A model generated the notes under the pieces. The model was not told the DNA's origin. It was given only the letters and a program-made list of their open reading frames with translations, and made no database searches. A stretch of DNA of 64,000 bases from Favolaschia claudopus. Taxonomy: Eukaryota > Basidiomycota > Agaricomycetes > Agaricales > Mycenaceae. This document shows positions 46,641-56,865 of this stretch, in pieces. The position numbers and the translations under genes were made by a program. The stretch covers positions 1,426,001-1,490,000 of the forward strand of contig JAWWNJ010000050.1 of the NCBI GenBank assembly GCA_037176885.1, written 5' to 3'. Position 1 is the stretch's first letter. Each line of letters begins with the position of its first letter.

Positions 46641-47478
46641 TGTCAGGGGAACCCCCGCTTCCCCGACCCGCTCCGCTATTCCTTGCATCACTCCAGCCTT
46701 CTTGGGAACGCTACTCCTTCCAGAGTTCCCCCTTTGTCACATCTTCCTCCTTCCGACTCCCCGTTCCCCTCCTCAACGGACTCCTGTCGACCCTGTGCTC
46801 CTACAGCTAGTGCTCAGCACAACCCGGTTCCCTACTGGTCTTCCAGTCAGACTTCTAGTCCTCCGTGAGCTCTGGTCCCCCGGTCCCCGGCCCGTCTTCC
46901 CACGCTCCCCCGGACCTGGGCCAAGCCCCAGCGGTCCTACCGCCGAAGGCCTAATGCTCCGCTGTCTCATCCCAGCTCTAGCGCCCTTTCCGGGTTCCCT
47001 GGGCTCTGTTCCTCCGGTCCTCCGGGCTCCGGTTTCCCACGCCCCCGGACGACAGGGTATCCCGGGCCTCCGTTGGTCTACAATCTCTGGACCAGTATTG
47101 TGATCCTCCCCTCCTGGATCCCTGGCTCCCTGCTACTGTTGGATCATCTGATCATTGATATCACATCATAGATGCTGTGCTACTACATAGTTCCCACGAC
47201 CCGTGAGAAGTCACGCATCACGCGCCCTTTTACTGTGACGCCTGGGCATGGAGACTCCTTACTCTGTTCTCTAAGGATTCTCCCTCTGCCCAGGTGAGTA
47301 GACACTCTTCCTCTTGTTGTAGCTAGCCTTCTGTTCTCTAAGGATTCTACCTCTGCCCAGGTGAGTAGACACTCTTCCTCTTGTTGTAGCTAGCCTTCTA
47401 AGGATTCTCCCTCTGCCCAGCGCTTGTCGGACTCTTGAGTACCTCGGGCCTCAGGCCCTGGCAGCTGTTGCCCTTACA
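46641..47478 (+). mobile_element. family-B LTR, copy 2
   Basis: 838 bp, TGTCAGGGGAACCCC to TTGCCCTTACA. Uninterrupted version of 32292-34619. It is followed by the internal start GCAGAACAGAGTCACC (47479-47584), which resumes at 53511 after the Gypsy insertion. Confidence 0.75.
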
Positions 47479-47584
47479 GCAGAACAGAGTCACCAATAGC
47501 GGACCCTATTCCCTCCTCCTCTGTCCTCACAAGAGTAGCAGACTATCTTGGTGCATTCTTTGGGCATGAGGTCGCTGAGTAGCC
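47479..47584 (+). mobile_element. family-B internal region, copy 2, left part
   Basis: Matches 34620-34726. It ends with TAGCC (47580-47584), the left copy of the Gypsy target duplication. Confidence 0.65.
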
Positions 47585-47917
47585 TGTCAGGGGAACTCCC
47601 TCTTTTGGCACTACACAGCCACCTATGACGCAGGCCTCCTGCAGATTTCCCACTTTCCCGTCAAATCCCCAAAGCCCTATGTCATCGTGGAGTAAGGCAT
47701 GTGACTTGGCCCGGGATCATTGCCGATTGCTCCGAGCTTGTGGGAACTAGTTACTATATGTTTACTGCACCTAGCGTGGGAATCCTCAGCCTTTCTTCTC
47801 TTTGGATTCTCCCTCGCTAGGTGCGCTGTGATGTATTCTTAGTAGCTTCTTAATTAACTTTGGATTCTCCCTCGCTAGACCCTCGAGACATCTCGGGTCC
47901 TAAAGGTTGCCCTTACA
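47585..47917 (+). repeat. Gypsy 5' LTR
   Basis: 333 bp, TGTCAGGGGAACTCC to TTGCCCTTACA. It contains a direct repeat with TGGATTCTCCCTCGCTAG (about 47800 and 47860). It is the expected promoter of the element. The likely primer-binding region starts GCAGAAGAAAGGCTCC at 47918. Confidence 0.9.
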
Positions 47918-48060
47918 GCAGAAGAAAGGCTCCAAGGGATTAACTGGTCAAGATTGCGCGCTTTGGCGATTTTTCAGACGCTTCGTCGGACTCCTCCTCT
48001 GCTGTCTCGGACGCGCAAACCGCGAATCTTGCCCCCTCCTCCCCCTCTCTAGAACCCACC

Positions 48061-49197
48061 ATGACCGACTCTGCCGCCGCTGCTGCAGCCGCCGCCGAGC
48101 GGATGGATAGGCTCGAGAGGACTGTTGACCGTCTGGTCGAGCTTTTTCAAACCGCTGCCAATCCTCCCACTACTACTGCTCCGACCCCTGCCGCTCCCCC
48201 AGAGCCTCCGGCCGAGAGTCCAGGACTCTTTGCCAACCTCACACCGGCAGCAAAAATGGTCCTTCGACCGAACCCCCCTTTCGTCTTTGACGGCGACCGC
48301 TCGGCTGGCCGGGCCTTCCTTCACTCAGCTCGGACTTACATCCGACTGGTTCCGGAGGCGTTTGTTGAAGGCGGCGAGATGTCTGAGGAAAAGGCAGTGC
48401 GTTTCACCATGTCCTTCATGTCCAAAGACTCTGCGCAAAAATGGGCTGAGCGCATGTCCTCCAAAACCCCTTTCCCCTTCCTCACCTGGGACGCCTTTAC
48501 CAAGGAGTTCTGCTCCCGTTTTGTTGAGGAGAACGAGCAGGACCACGCCCTACACAAACTCGAGTCTAGGGCATACTATATGGGCTCCCGGGATGTCTTC
48601 AAGTACACTGATGACTTCGAAGACCTCTTCGACCTTGCTGGGTTTGCTGACCCATTGGTCAAGGTCACCAAGTTCCGCTCTGGCCTTGACCCTGCCATCA
48701 ATGCGGCCATCACATCGTCCAGCGACCCGCCAGACCTCCGCGACTACATGGCTTGGCGGACCCGAGCATACCGCCAGTACGAATCGCACGTGCGGGCTCG
48801 TGCTGCTGGGCTTCTCCCAAAGGCCCCCTCGGCTCCGCCAGCCTCTCGCTCGCGTCCAGCAGGGGTCTTCCCCGTTGTCCCTGCCCATGCGCCTCCCCCT
48901 CGTGCCATGCCAGCCCCTGCTCCCCCTCCGCAGGTAGTCCCCATGGACGTTGATCGCACACGTTCCGGAAGAGGGCCTCCCCGTGGCTGCTACCGATGTG
49001 GCGGCCCGCACCTGGCGCGGGATTGCCCCACCCCTGCTGATGTCCGAGCTGCTGACGTCCTTGACGAGGTCATCCGTCAGCTTGGGTCCGAGCTCCTCTC
49101 CGAACTGGTGGCTCGGGTTGCCACCACCGACTCGCTGGCTGAGCCAGAGTCTGTGGCCGTCGAGGAAGAGCAGGGTTTTCTCCTACGCGACGAGTGA
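48061..49197 (+). CDS. Gypsy gag
   Basis: 378 residues, ATG 48061 to TGA 49195-49197, intact. An alanine-rich start leads into a short coiled coil (ERMDRLERTVDRLVELF). A capsid-like domain runs from about residue 75 to 255 (PFVFDGDRSAGRAFLHSA; SFMSKDSAQKWAERM; FTKEFCSRFVEENEQDHA). A Pro/Ala-rich linker is followed by one zinc knuckle C-x2-C-x3-H-x4-C at residues 310-322 (CYRCGGPHLARDC). It would form the virus-like particle and package RNA. The pol frame follows in the -1 frame with no good ATG, so pol is probably made by frameshifting near 49190 or by reinitiation. Confidence 0.85.
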   Translation: MTDSAAAAAAAAERMDRLERTVDRLVELFQTAANPPTTTAPTPAAPPEPPAESPGLFANLTPAAKMVLRPNPPFVFDGDRSAGRAFLHSARTYIRLVPEAFVEGGEMSEEKAVRFTMSFMSKDSAQKWAERMSSKTPFPFLTWDAFTKEFCSRFVEENEQDHALHKLESRAYYMGSRDVFKYTDDFEDLFDLAGFADPLVKVTKFRSGLDPAINAAITSSSDPPDLRDYMAWRTRAYRQYESHVRARAAGLLPKAPSAPPASRSRPAGVFPVVPAHAPPPRAMPAPAPPPQVVPMDVDRTRSGRGPPRGCYRCGGPHLARDCPTPADVRAADVLDEVIRQLGSELLSELVARVATTDSLAEPESVAVEEEQGFLLRDE

Positions 49198-50297
49198 GCG
49201 GTACGCCCTCGATCGCGTCTCCTAATCGTTTCGCATGTTTGTATGATGAGTCTGCCAATGTTACATCTGTTGAACCTGCCGAAACGAAAGACGTACCCCC
49301 TGCCCCCTTCCGTTCCCCATGCATCCGGCGAAAGCCTTGGGAACGCAGACTTCCTCAGCGCTATACTGTTGCTGCTGCACCCGGTGCCAACTCCCTGCAT
49401 CTCCCCCTTGAGATTCAGGCAGTCCAGGACGCCACCAAGCTTTCCCTCGAAGGTCTCGTTGACTGTGGTGCCACCTCAAACTTCATTGACTCTGAGTTCG
49501 CAGCTAAGTCTGGCCTCCCCCTCCGCCGCCTCGCACAGCCCATTCCAGTTTTCAATGTGGATGGCTCGCCAAATGAGGCTGGTGCGATCCGCGAGGTGGC
49601 TGACGTCGTGCTGCAGTATCGTGGTCACTCTGAGCGCATGCAGCTCGCTGTTACCCGTCTTGGGAAGCAGAAGCTCATCCTTGGCTACTCCTGGCTCCGG
49701 AAGCATAACCCGGAGATCGACTGGGACACCCGAGAGGTCAAGATGAGCAGATGTCCCAGCGAGTGCTCTACATGCCGCACTGAGATTCGCCTGGAGGCCC
49801 GTGCTGCACGCCGAGAGTCCCGCCTGGCCGCTGAGATCCTCCGGCAGCTCCGACTTGGTCCCCTTCCATCCATCTGCGCCATAGACTTAGGCGAAGATGA
49901 ATACGATGACCTGCCAGAGCTGTTCCCGGACTACGAGGATGATGACGAGGATGATGTGGATGAAGTGGATGATGCGGATGAAGTGGTTGACCCCCTTGAG
50001 CCGGGAGACCGGGTGTTCTACACCCAGTTCCTGCCTTCTGAGGATATCCGTGCTGGAAGCACCGTCTCCCAGCGCCTGGCTGAGGCATACGCCAAAAACT
50101 CAGCCCCGGCGCGCTCGGACGTTCCCGAATGGGCCCGAGAGTTTGACGATGTTTTCAACAAGGAGTCCTTTGACTCGCTGCCTGAACGCCGATCCTGGGA
50201 CCATGCCATTGAGCTCGTGCCGGACTCTAAACCCACGAACTGCAAGGTCTACCCAATCTCGCCTCTCGAACAGAAGGAACTTGATGCCTTCATCTAG
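49198..50297 (+). pseudogene. Gypsy pol, protease part ending in a stop
   Basis: The frame is open from gag's end to TAG 50295-50297. The aspartic protease site is LVDCGATSNFID (Asp codon 49461), a DCGA variant of D(S/T)GA. ILGYSWLRKHNPEIDW lies downstream, as expected. An acidic linker (DYEDDDEDDVDEVDDADE) precedes the lead-in to reverse transcriptase (PLEQKELDAFI). The stop replaces a residue inside the normally continuous block before RT; the same frame continues after it with EGLGTGRIRPSKSPMASP. Without readthrough, RT and integrase cannot be made. Confidence 0.8.
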
Positions 50298-51690
50298 GAG
50301 GGACTTGGCACTGGCCGGATTCGACCGTCAAAATCACCTATGGCCTCACCCGTCTTCTTCGTCAAGAAGAAGGACGGCGGACTTCGGTTCGTACAGGACT
50401 ATCGAGCTTTAAACGCTATGACTGTGAAGAATCGTTACCCGCTCCCCTTAATCAACGACCTCATCAACCGACTCAGGGGAGCCCGGTACTTCACGAAGCT
50501 CGATGTCCGATGGGGCTTTAACAACGTTCGAATCCGTGAAGGCGACGAGTGGAAGGCAGCGTTCCGGACTAACCGGGGACTGTTTGAGCCGCTGGTCATG
50601 TACTTCGGTCTGACCAACTCCCCTGCAACCTTCCAGACCATGATGAACGACATCTTCCAGGATCTTATCCTCTCTGGCGACGTCATGGTCTACCTCGACG
50701 ATATCCTCATTGCCCACTCAGACATCCGTCGGCATCGAGAGATCGTCCGAGAGGTCCTGCGGAGGCTTCGCGCAAACAAGCTTTACCTTCGAGCCGAGAA
50801 GTGTGAGTTTGAGCGGACCTCCATTGAGTACCTCGGCGTGATTATCTCCCACAACCACGTCGAGATGGACCCTGTAAAGGTTGCAGGAGTGGCAGCTTGG
50901 CCAGCGCCTGAGAATAAGAAGGATGTGCAGCAGTTCCTTGGCTTCACAAACTTCTACCGCCGGTTCATTGCGGGCTTCTCAGACGTTGCTCAAGCCCTCT
51001 TCAGACTCACCAAGAAGGGCATTGCCTGGACCTGGGGGCCCGAAGAGCAAGCTGCCTTTGACGAGCTCAAGCGACGGGTGACTCGGGACCCCGTTCTGGT
51101 TCTTCCGAACCCCGAGCGCCCTTACCGGCTCGAGGCTGACAGCTCTGACTATGCCACCGGTGCCGTCCTCTCCCAGCAGGGTGACGATGGCAAGTGGCAT
51201 CCGGTTGCGTTCTACTCCAGAAGCCTGAACGAGGTGCAGCGGAATTACGAGATTCACGACAAGGAGATGCTTGCGATTGTGCGAGCCCTTGAGGAGTGGC
51301 GCCACTTCCTGGAGGGCGCGCAGCACCCGGTTGAGATCTGGACGGACCACAAAAACCTGGAATATTTCCGGAAGGCCCAGAAGCTCAACCGTCGCCAAGC
51401 TCGGTGGTCTCTCTACCTCTCCCGTTTCGACTTCTCGCTGCACCACCAACCGGGTCGCCTCATGGGTCGCCCCGACGCGCTTTCTCGGAGACCAGACCAT
51501 GGAGTGCAGGACGATAACCAGGACGTTACCCTGCTTCGACCCGAGCTGTTCCACGTTCGGGCCACCGAGGCCCTGGTTGTTGCTGGCCCTGAGGCTCCCC
51601 TCCTGCGCGACATTCGTGATGCGCTTGCTGGAGACCCCGACCTTGAAGAGCCCATCGCCCTGACTGCGAAGGAACTCCTCAAGGCCCGAG
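50298..51690 (+). pseudogene. Gypsy pol, reverse transcriptase and RNase H part
   Basis: Same frame as the protease part. RT blocks: PVFFVKKKDGGLRFVQDYR, PLPLINDLINRL, YFTKLDVRWGFNN, FGLTNSPATFQ and the catalytic YLDD at 50691-50702 (VMVYLDDILIAH). The connection GFTNFYRRFI leads to an RNase H of the Ty3 type with EADSSDYATGAVLSQ, NYEIHDKEMLAIVRALEEW and WTDHKNLEYF, then LHHQPGRLMGRPDALSRRP. Catalytic residues look intact. It would copy the RNA and remove the template. A frameshift near 51690 separates it from integrase. Confidence 0.85.
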
Positions 51691-53343
51691 GTGTGCGGTC
51701 TGCCCGGTCTTCGGAATGGCGTATTGAAGGTGGACGGACTCCTTTACTTCCGGGGGAAGATTGTCGTCCCCCGAGACAGGGACCTCCGCCGACGCATCCT
51801 GGAGCAGCACCATGACACGCGTGTTGCAGGCCACGCCGGTCGTTTCAAGACCCTGGAGCTCGTGTCTCGGAACTACTGGTGGCCCCAGCTGTCGCGCCAT
51901 GTCGGTCGGTATGTCGCGACTTGTGACTTGTGCTGCCGCACCAAGGCGCTTCGTCAACTGCCGATTGGTGAGCTCCACCCCACAGAGATCCCAGAAGAGC
52001 GCTGGCACACCGTGTCGGTCGACTTTATCGTCGAGCTTCCCGAGGCCCATGGATACGATGCAGTCATGGTCGTTGTCTGTGCTCTTGGGAAGAGAGCGCA
52101 CTTCATGGAGTGTCACACCACCATCGACGCGGTTGGTGCTGCTCGGCTGTACTACCGGAACGTCTGGCGCCACCATGGCCTGCCAGAGAAGTACATCTCG
52201 GATCGTGGCACCCAGTTCATCGCAGAGTTCACGCGCGAGCTTTGGCGCCTCGTTGGGGTCACCCCAGCCACTTCTACGGCCTACCTCCCGCAGACCGATG
52301 GCCAAACGGAGCGTGTTAACCAGGAACTCGAGCAGTACGTCCGGCTCTTCACCAATTACAAGCAGGACGACTGGGATGAGCTGCTACCTGCAGCGGAGTT
52401 TGCGTACAACAACCACATGCATTCCTCCACGCAGCAGGTACCGTTCATGACGGACACTGGTCGGCTTCCACGGATGGGCTTTGAGCCCCACGCTGCACGC
52501 TCTAGGTTGGAGGCTGTGAACGAGTTCCACGATCGGATTGCGTCAGGGGTTTCCGAGGCAAAGGCAGCACTTGTCAAGGCCAAAGCAGAGTACAAGCAGT
52601 ACTATGACCGCCGGCGGACGCCAGCTCCAGACATCAAGGTTGGTGACCGGGTGTGGGTTGATGCTTCAGATATCCGCACCACCCGCCCTTCGGTGAAATT
52701 CTCCCACCGGCGTATCGGCCCCTTCAAGGTTCTGAAGGTCGTCGGTAACGGTGCCTTCAAACTGGAGCTGCCGCCCCGGTACTCTGCCCTCCACCCTGTC
52801 TTCCCCGTCGTGAAACTTCAGCTTGTGGAAGCCGATCCATTCCCCACTCGCCCCAGACACGAAGAGCCGCCACCAGTCCTTGACGTGCCTGGCGACAAGC
52901 AATGGGAGGTCGAGGAGATATTGGATGCCAAGATCCGCTATGGGAGTCTATGGTACTTTGTTCGCTGGAAGGGTTATGACCCGTCCCATGATCAATGGGT
53001 GAAGCACTCTAATGTCTTTGCCCCGGACGCTGTCGCTGCCTTCTACCGCAAATACCCTTCCAAACCTCGCTCCATTGCTGTTGCTGCCTTCGATTCCCTT
53101 CCCTTCCGTGACCGCTTGTCAACTCCAGCTCAGGTGCGATCTATGCGTCGAGGCGCCGCATTCCAAGGGGGGGATGATGTCAGGGGAACTCCCTCTTTTG
53201 GCACTACACAGCCACCTATGACGCAGGCCTCCTGCAGATTTCCCACTTTCCCGTCAAATCCCCAAAGCCCTATGTCATCGTGGAGTAAGGCATGTGACTT
53301 GGCCCGGGATCATTGCCGATTGCTCCGAGCTTGTGGGAACTAG
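51691..53343 (+). pseudogene. Gypsy pol, integrase with C-terminal chromodomain
   Basis: Frame +1 relative to RT. Blocks: [14 protein letters not shown], zinc-binding [13 protein letters not shown]...CDLCCRTK, catalytic Asp in [14 protein letters not shown], Asp in [12 protein letters not shown], Glu in [14 protein letters not shown], then the C-terminal fold ([12 protein letters not shown]) and a chromodomain ([30 protein letters not shown]) at about 52900-53040. The chromodomain would steer insertion toward marked chromatin. The frame reads on past the polypurine tract (53163-53174) into the 3' LTR and stops at 53343. A single-base indel near 51690 disconnects it from RT; the rest is intact. 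Confidence 0.85.
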
Positions 53344-53510
53344 TTACTATATGTTTACTGCACCTAGCGTGGGAATCCTCAGCCTTTCTTCTCTTTGGAT
53401 TCTCCCTCGCTAGGTGCGCTGTGATGTATTCTTAGTAGCTTCTTAATTAACTTTGGATTCTCCCTCGCTAGACCCTCGAGACATCTCGGGTCCTAAAGGT
53501 TGCCCTTACA
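53178..53510 (+). repeat. Gypsy 3' LTR
   Basis: 333 bp with no difference from the 5' LTR that I could find. Preceded by the purine tract CCAAGGGGGGGA and followed by the TAGCC duplication. It would supply polyadenylation. Confidence 0.9.
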
Positions 53511-53699
53511 TAGCCTCTGCCCCATGGCTTGGTGTAGGATTTGGGTTTTGGGACTGCAACACAAGTATGGTGTGTGTGTCTACCACTGAAAGTCTTCTTC
53601 CCTTTCCCTCCTGCATCCCATGGACCCCCTCCTCGGCATTTGCCACCCCTCGTCGACTTCCCCTCTTCTTGTGTGTGGCCAACTGCCGTTTAGGCTCGT
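53511..53699 (+). mobile_element. family-B internal region, copy 2, right part
   Basis: Continues the family-B sequence interrupted at 47584 and matches 34722-34800 to about 53589. The remaining 110 bp are C/T-rich without a gene. Confidence 0.6.
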
Positions 53700-54147
53700 T
53701 GTCAGGGGAACTCCCTCTTTTGGCACTACACAGCCACCTATGACGCAGGCCTCCTGCAGATTTCCAAAGCCCTATGTCATCGTGGAGTAAGGCATGTGAC
53801 TTGGCCCGGGATCATTGCCGATTGCTCCGAGCTTGTGGGTTACTACAGTCGTCACTGTCATAACCCATACCTGTACTTCCCCATAACCCATAATCTTGGA
53901 GGCAAATTTTCCTCGGTTTACAGTGTAAAAGTGCCCAAATTACGTGATATTTACCTGCGATAACCCATAAAACCCTCATAACCCATACTTTTTTTTGCCC
54001 CACCGAGGGGTATGGGTTAAGGCAGTGACGACTGTATATGTTTACTGCACCTAGCGTGGGAATCCTCAGCCTTTCTTCTCTGTGGATTCTCCCTCGCTAG
54101 GTGCGCTGTGATGTATTCTTAGTAGCTTCTTAATTAACTTTGGATTC
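53700..54147 (+). mobile_element. truncated Gypsy LTR with a MITE inside
   Basis: Same LTR as at 47585, but it lacks about 19 bp after GCAGATTTCC and the bases AACTAG, carries a 189-bp insertion, and stops at TTTGGATTC (54147), so about 60 bp of the 3' end are missing. Diverged relative to the full-length element. Confidence 0.75.
53846..54034. mobile_element. 189-bp MITE, CAGTCGTCACTG ends
   Basis: The ends CAGTCGTCACTGTCATAACC and CAGTCGTCACTGCCTTAACC face inward. TA flanks it at 53844-53845 and 54035-54036. The empty site TTACTATATG is present in both intact LTRs. It fits a pogo/Tc1-type MITE. Confidence 0.8.
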
Positions 54148-54970
54148 AAGCAGGGCCACACAACGCGCACCCCTTGCCTTCTTCCGCCGCCTCCACCGCC
54201 CTCCGCTCTCAGCGATGCTCCCATGCTCTCTTGTCTGCGTAACCCACCTCGCCCAGTGTATCCTCGCGGCTACCCAACTACATACGCACCCAATTGCAAA
54301 CGGTGCTCGCAGACTCGCCCTTGGTGAATGTGAGCCTGCTGCTCATACGTGCTCGTTTCTTACTAGGCGAGACGAGGCTGCCCTTGCCATCGTCCCGCTC
54401 TCCCACCCGCGCCGCCGCTCGTCAATCGCGCCACGTACGCTTTAATCCTTCACGAACATCTTCTCCATGCCCCAGGACTTGAACAAGAATGTCCTCGCCC
54501 AGCGCGAGGTTTCAAAAGGCCCCCTGGCTACCCTCACGCCGCTCCCGCCTCTACCGAGCGTTTCTGCAGGCAACTCCCTCATCTCCTGCTACCCTTTTCC
54601 GCCTGCATCTGGCTCTTTGTCTTCCGCTGTTGTCTCGCCCTTGTCTGCCGCATCCCCGACCTCACCCACCCGACCTTTCCATGGGCTTCTTCTGTTGCCT
54701 CTTGACTTGTATCTACTCTTATCATGTATCTTCATCTCGTGTAGTATTGTCAATGTTATATCTTTATTTCTCTCTCTCCCTTCAATTTCTCGGTACTTAC
54801 TCTCTTTCCCGACTCTTACCCACCTAATAGGGACAACGATGATTATGTCAACGCAACGGCATTTACAAGTCCACCGGCAATCACCGTTAGTCCGATGCAC
54901 TGCCCCGTTGACCGAAAAATATTTCCCGATTCGGTTCGCACGTGGAGGCGGAATTTAATCAACTCTCACA
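54148..54970. other. unassigned stretch with open frames
   Basis: Plus frames at 54140-54445, 54467-54958 and 54489-54827 are Ser/Pro/Leu-rich without motifs. It may be element sequence, but I cannot assign it. Confidence 0.3.
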
Positions 54971-55960
54971 TTCCTCAGTCGTTTCCTCCACGACTGAGGT
55001 ATGTGCACTCGTATCTACTGTCCTTACAGCTTACTGATTCTCCTGGTAGTTTATACTTACTGTTGTCGGAAAAATTGAAAAAGCCTGGTAAGGCCTTGGA
55101 GCACCTAACGGCCTTATAAGGCCTAATAAGGTTCGAGGGGTGACCTTATAAGGCGTGATAAGGCCTGGTTAGGTCTTCCCAGGCTAACTTCCCGGAGGTT
55201 ACAAAACTGAGTTGGGGTTGTTACAGACATGGTAGGTGTGGTTTTATTGCATCTTTTTCGGCGGAAAATTCAGAGTTGTATTGTTTTTGATAATCTGTGC
55301 TGTGATTGTATGCCAAGATGGCTGATTTGAATTTCAAAAAGTATGTAGGGGAGCATATACTCATGTGTAGTAAATCACCAGTCAATGTACGAGCAATATC
55401 TGGAGTTGTTGTGTTATGGGGAAATTGTACAGGTATCCGAGAGCTACGCCATATATGGAACAAGATTTCTCTATCTGTAAAGCTCTCTTAGCATAGCAGT
55501 ATTGTACATTGCCTTTGTTTTATTCGCACTGCAGAGGTTGAGCGTTCAATTCTCGCAAGCACCAGTAATTAATTGTTAGAGTCAGTATTGTAGTACAATA
55601 GAAATAGATAGTCTAGTATTAGAAAGTCAAGACAAGGTGCAAGCAGACACCTTACAAAGAAGGTAAAGTGGTAATACTTTTGCTTAATGCCGCCGAAACA
55701 TGCCTTGTACATAAGGCCTGACAAGCCTCATTGGGTCCGATAAGGTCCATTATGTGTTATAAGGCCCTATATGTAGTATTTGGTACGTATTTAAACCTTG
55801 TAACCCTCCTTTTCCCCAACGGCCTTATTAGACCTTACAAGGCCTGCCCAGGCCCAACAACCCTTTTTTGATTTTTCCGACAGTATTCTATCAGGTATAT
55901 AATACATCAGTCGTTTCCTCCACGACTGAGTTTATACTTACTGTATTCTATCTGGTTATG
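54971..55960 (+). repeat. hairpin repeat R3, copy 2, split
   Basis: 54971-55063 and 55883-55960 together match the reverse complement of 39458-39617 and include the hairpin CAGTCGTTTCCTCCACGACTG twice. They are separated by the element 55064-55882. Confidence 0.65.
55064..55882. mobile_element. TGTCGG-ended MITE in repeat R3
   Basis: The ends TGTCGGAAAAAT are inverted repeats. Comparison with the unsplit site at 39518-39541 shows that exactly GT is duplicated (55062-55063 and 55883-55884). It is 819 bp, with AAGGCCTTATAAGGCC-like motifs in both arms. No transposase. Confidence 0.7.
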
Positions 55961-55973
55961 GGCCACCGCGCCT

Positions 55974-56727
55974 CACTGTGGTCTCCGAACCCCCTGACTT
56001 TCCCATAGTCGGTTCACAAGGTTTTAATGGGAAATTCACTGAAAAACTTTGTGAATTTCACTATGAAGTTGTGAATTTCACGGAGATATTTTCACTGGGT
56101 CCAACTATGTGAATGGGACATTCCATGGTGTTAATTCACATGGTTTCAGAATGATATCCACCACATATTCCAATGAAAACTTTTTTCACTGAGTTGGATT
56201 CCCTTCCAATGCTCCGGGAATTCACTTGAAAAGTATGTGAAAACACAATGGAAACTGCGTGAAAAATCTATTACTCACTCTTTGCCCACTATCAAACCTA
56301 CAAGAATTGGTTGCACTTCATCTGTACTGAGGTACTTATACTGCAGATTTACAAGTCTTCACTAACAACAATTAAGCTACATTGCTTAAACTATCCAAAT
56401 TGACTATGTTACTGCATTAGGAACACAACCAGTACTGGTGACCAGAACCATGTACCGTGTTCCGGGCAACTTGAACTCCATGAATTCCACGAGGTGCATG
56501 AGAGACTCGCCTGGAAGCCAGGAATGAATTTTTTGAGCAGTTTTCACACAACTGCATTCATTCAATTTTCAAGTGAAATTCACATAGTTCATATTGGCCT
56601 AACATAATTATGTGAATGACCTACGTGAAGTTACAACCCCCTGAATCTGAATTCACTAGATAATCCCATGAATTGTGGAATTCATGGTCCGGCTATGGGA
56701 AATTCAGGGGGTTCTACTTCCTCAGTG
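55974..56727. mobile_element. CACTG-ended MITE, copy 2
   Basis: The ends CACTGTGGTCTCCGAACCCC and CACTGAGGAAGTAGAACCCC face inward, then CCTGA(C/A)TTTCCCATAG. A 4-bp duplication GCCT is at 55970-55973 and 56728-56731. It is related to 5543-8133 by the GTGAATTTCAC motifs and by the block at 56429-56465 matching 6695-6731. Confidence 0.7.
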
Positions 56728-56865
56728 GCCTCTGCTTAATCTCAGCCAGTACCGGACCGCTACTTGTCGAAAACTCGACGACTCTTTTTATTATCTCATT
56801 CCCCACATCTACCCTGCTTCCCGCCACATTCTACGCCAAACTTGTCGACTTCTCGCTGACACATC
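56728..56865 (+). other. Copia leader region
   Basis: Non-coding sequence between the CACTG-ended MITE and the Copia gag start. No LTR was identified. Confidence 0.35.

Larger units (their letters stand above)
47585..53510 (+). mobile_element. Ty3/Gypsy chromovirus-type retrotransposon, full length
   Basis: 5926 bp with LTRs at both ends, TAGCC target duplications at 47580-47584 and 53511-53515, gag, and pol with PR, RT, RNase H, integrase and chromodomain. The LTRs look identical by eye, so insertion is recent. One in-frame stop and one frameshift break pol. It lies inside a family-B retroelement. Confidence 0.9.

Noticed and set aside
48125..48937. 270-codon frame overlapping Gypsy gag
   Set aside because: Shadow frame of a GC-rich gag; no motif.
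49243..49746. 167-codon frame in Gypsy pol
   Set aside because: Shadow of the protease region; lacks conserved residues.
53148..53343. C-terminal extension of integrase into the LTR as a functional domain
   Set aside because: It is translation of the purine tract and LTR, expected when the stop lies in the LTR.
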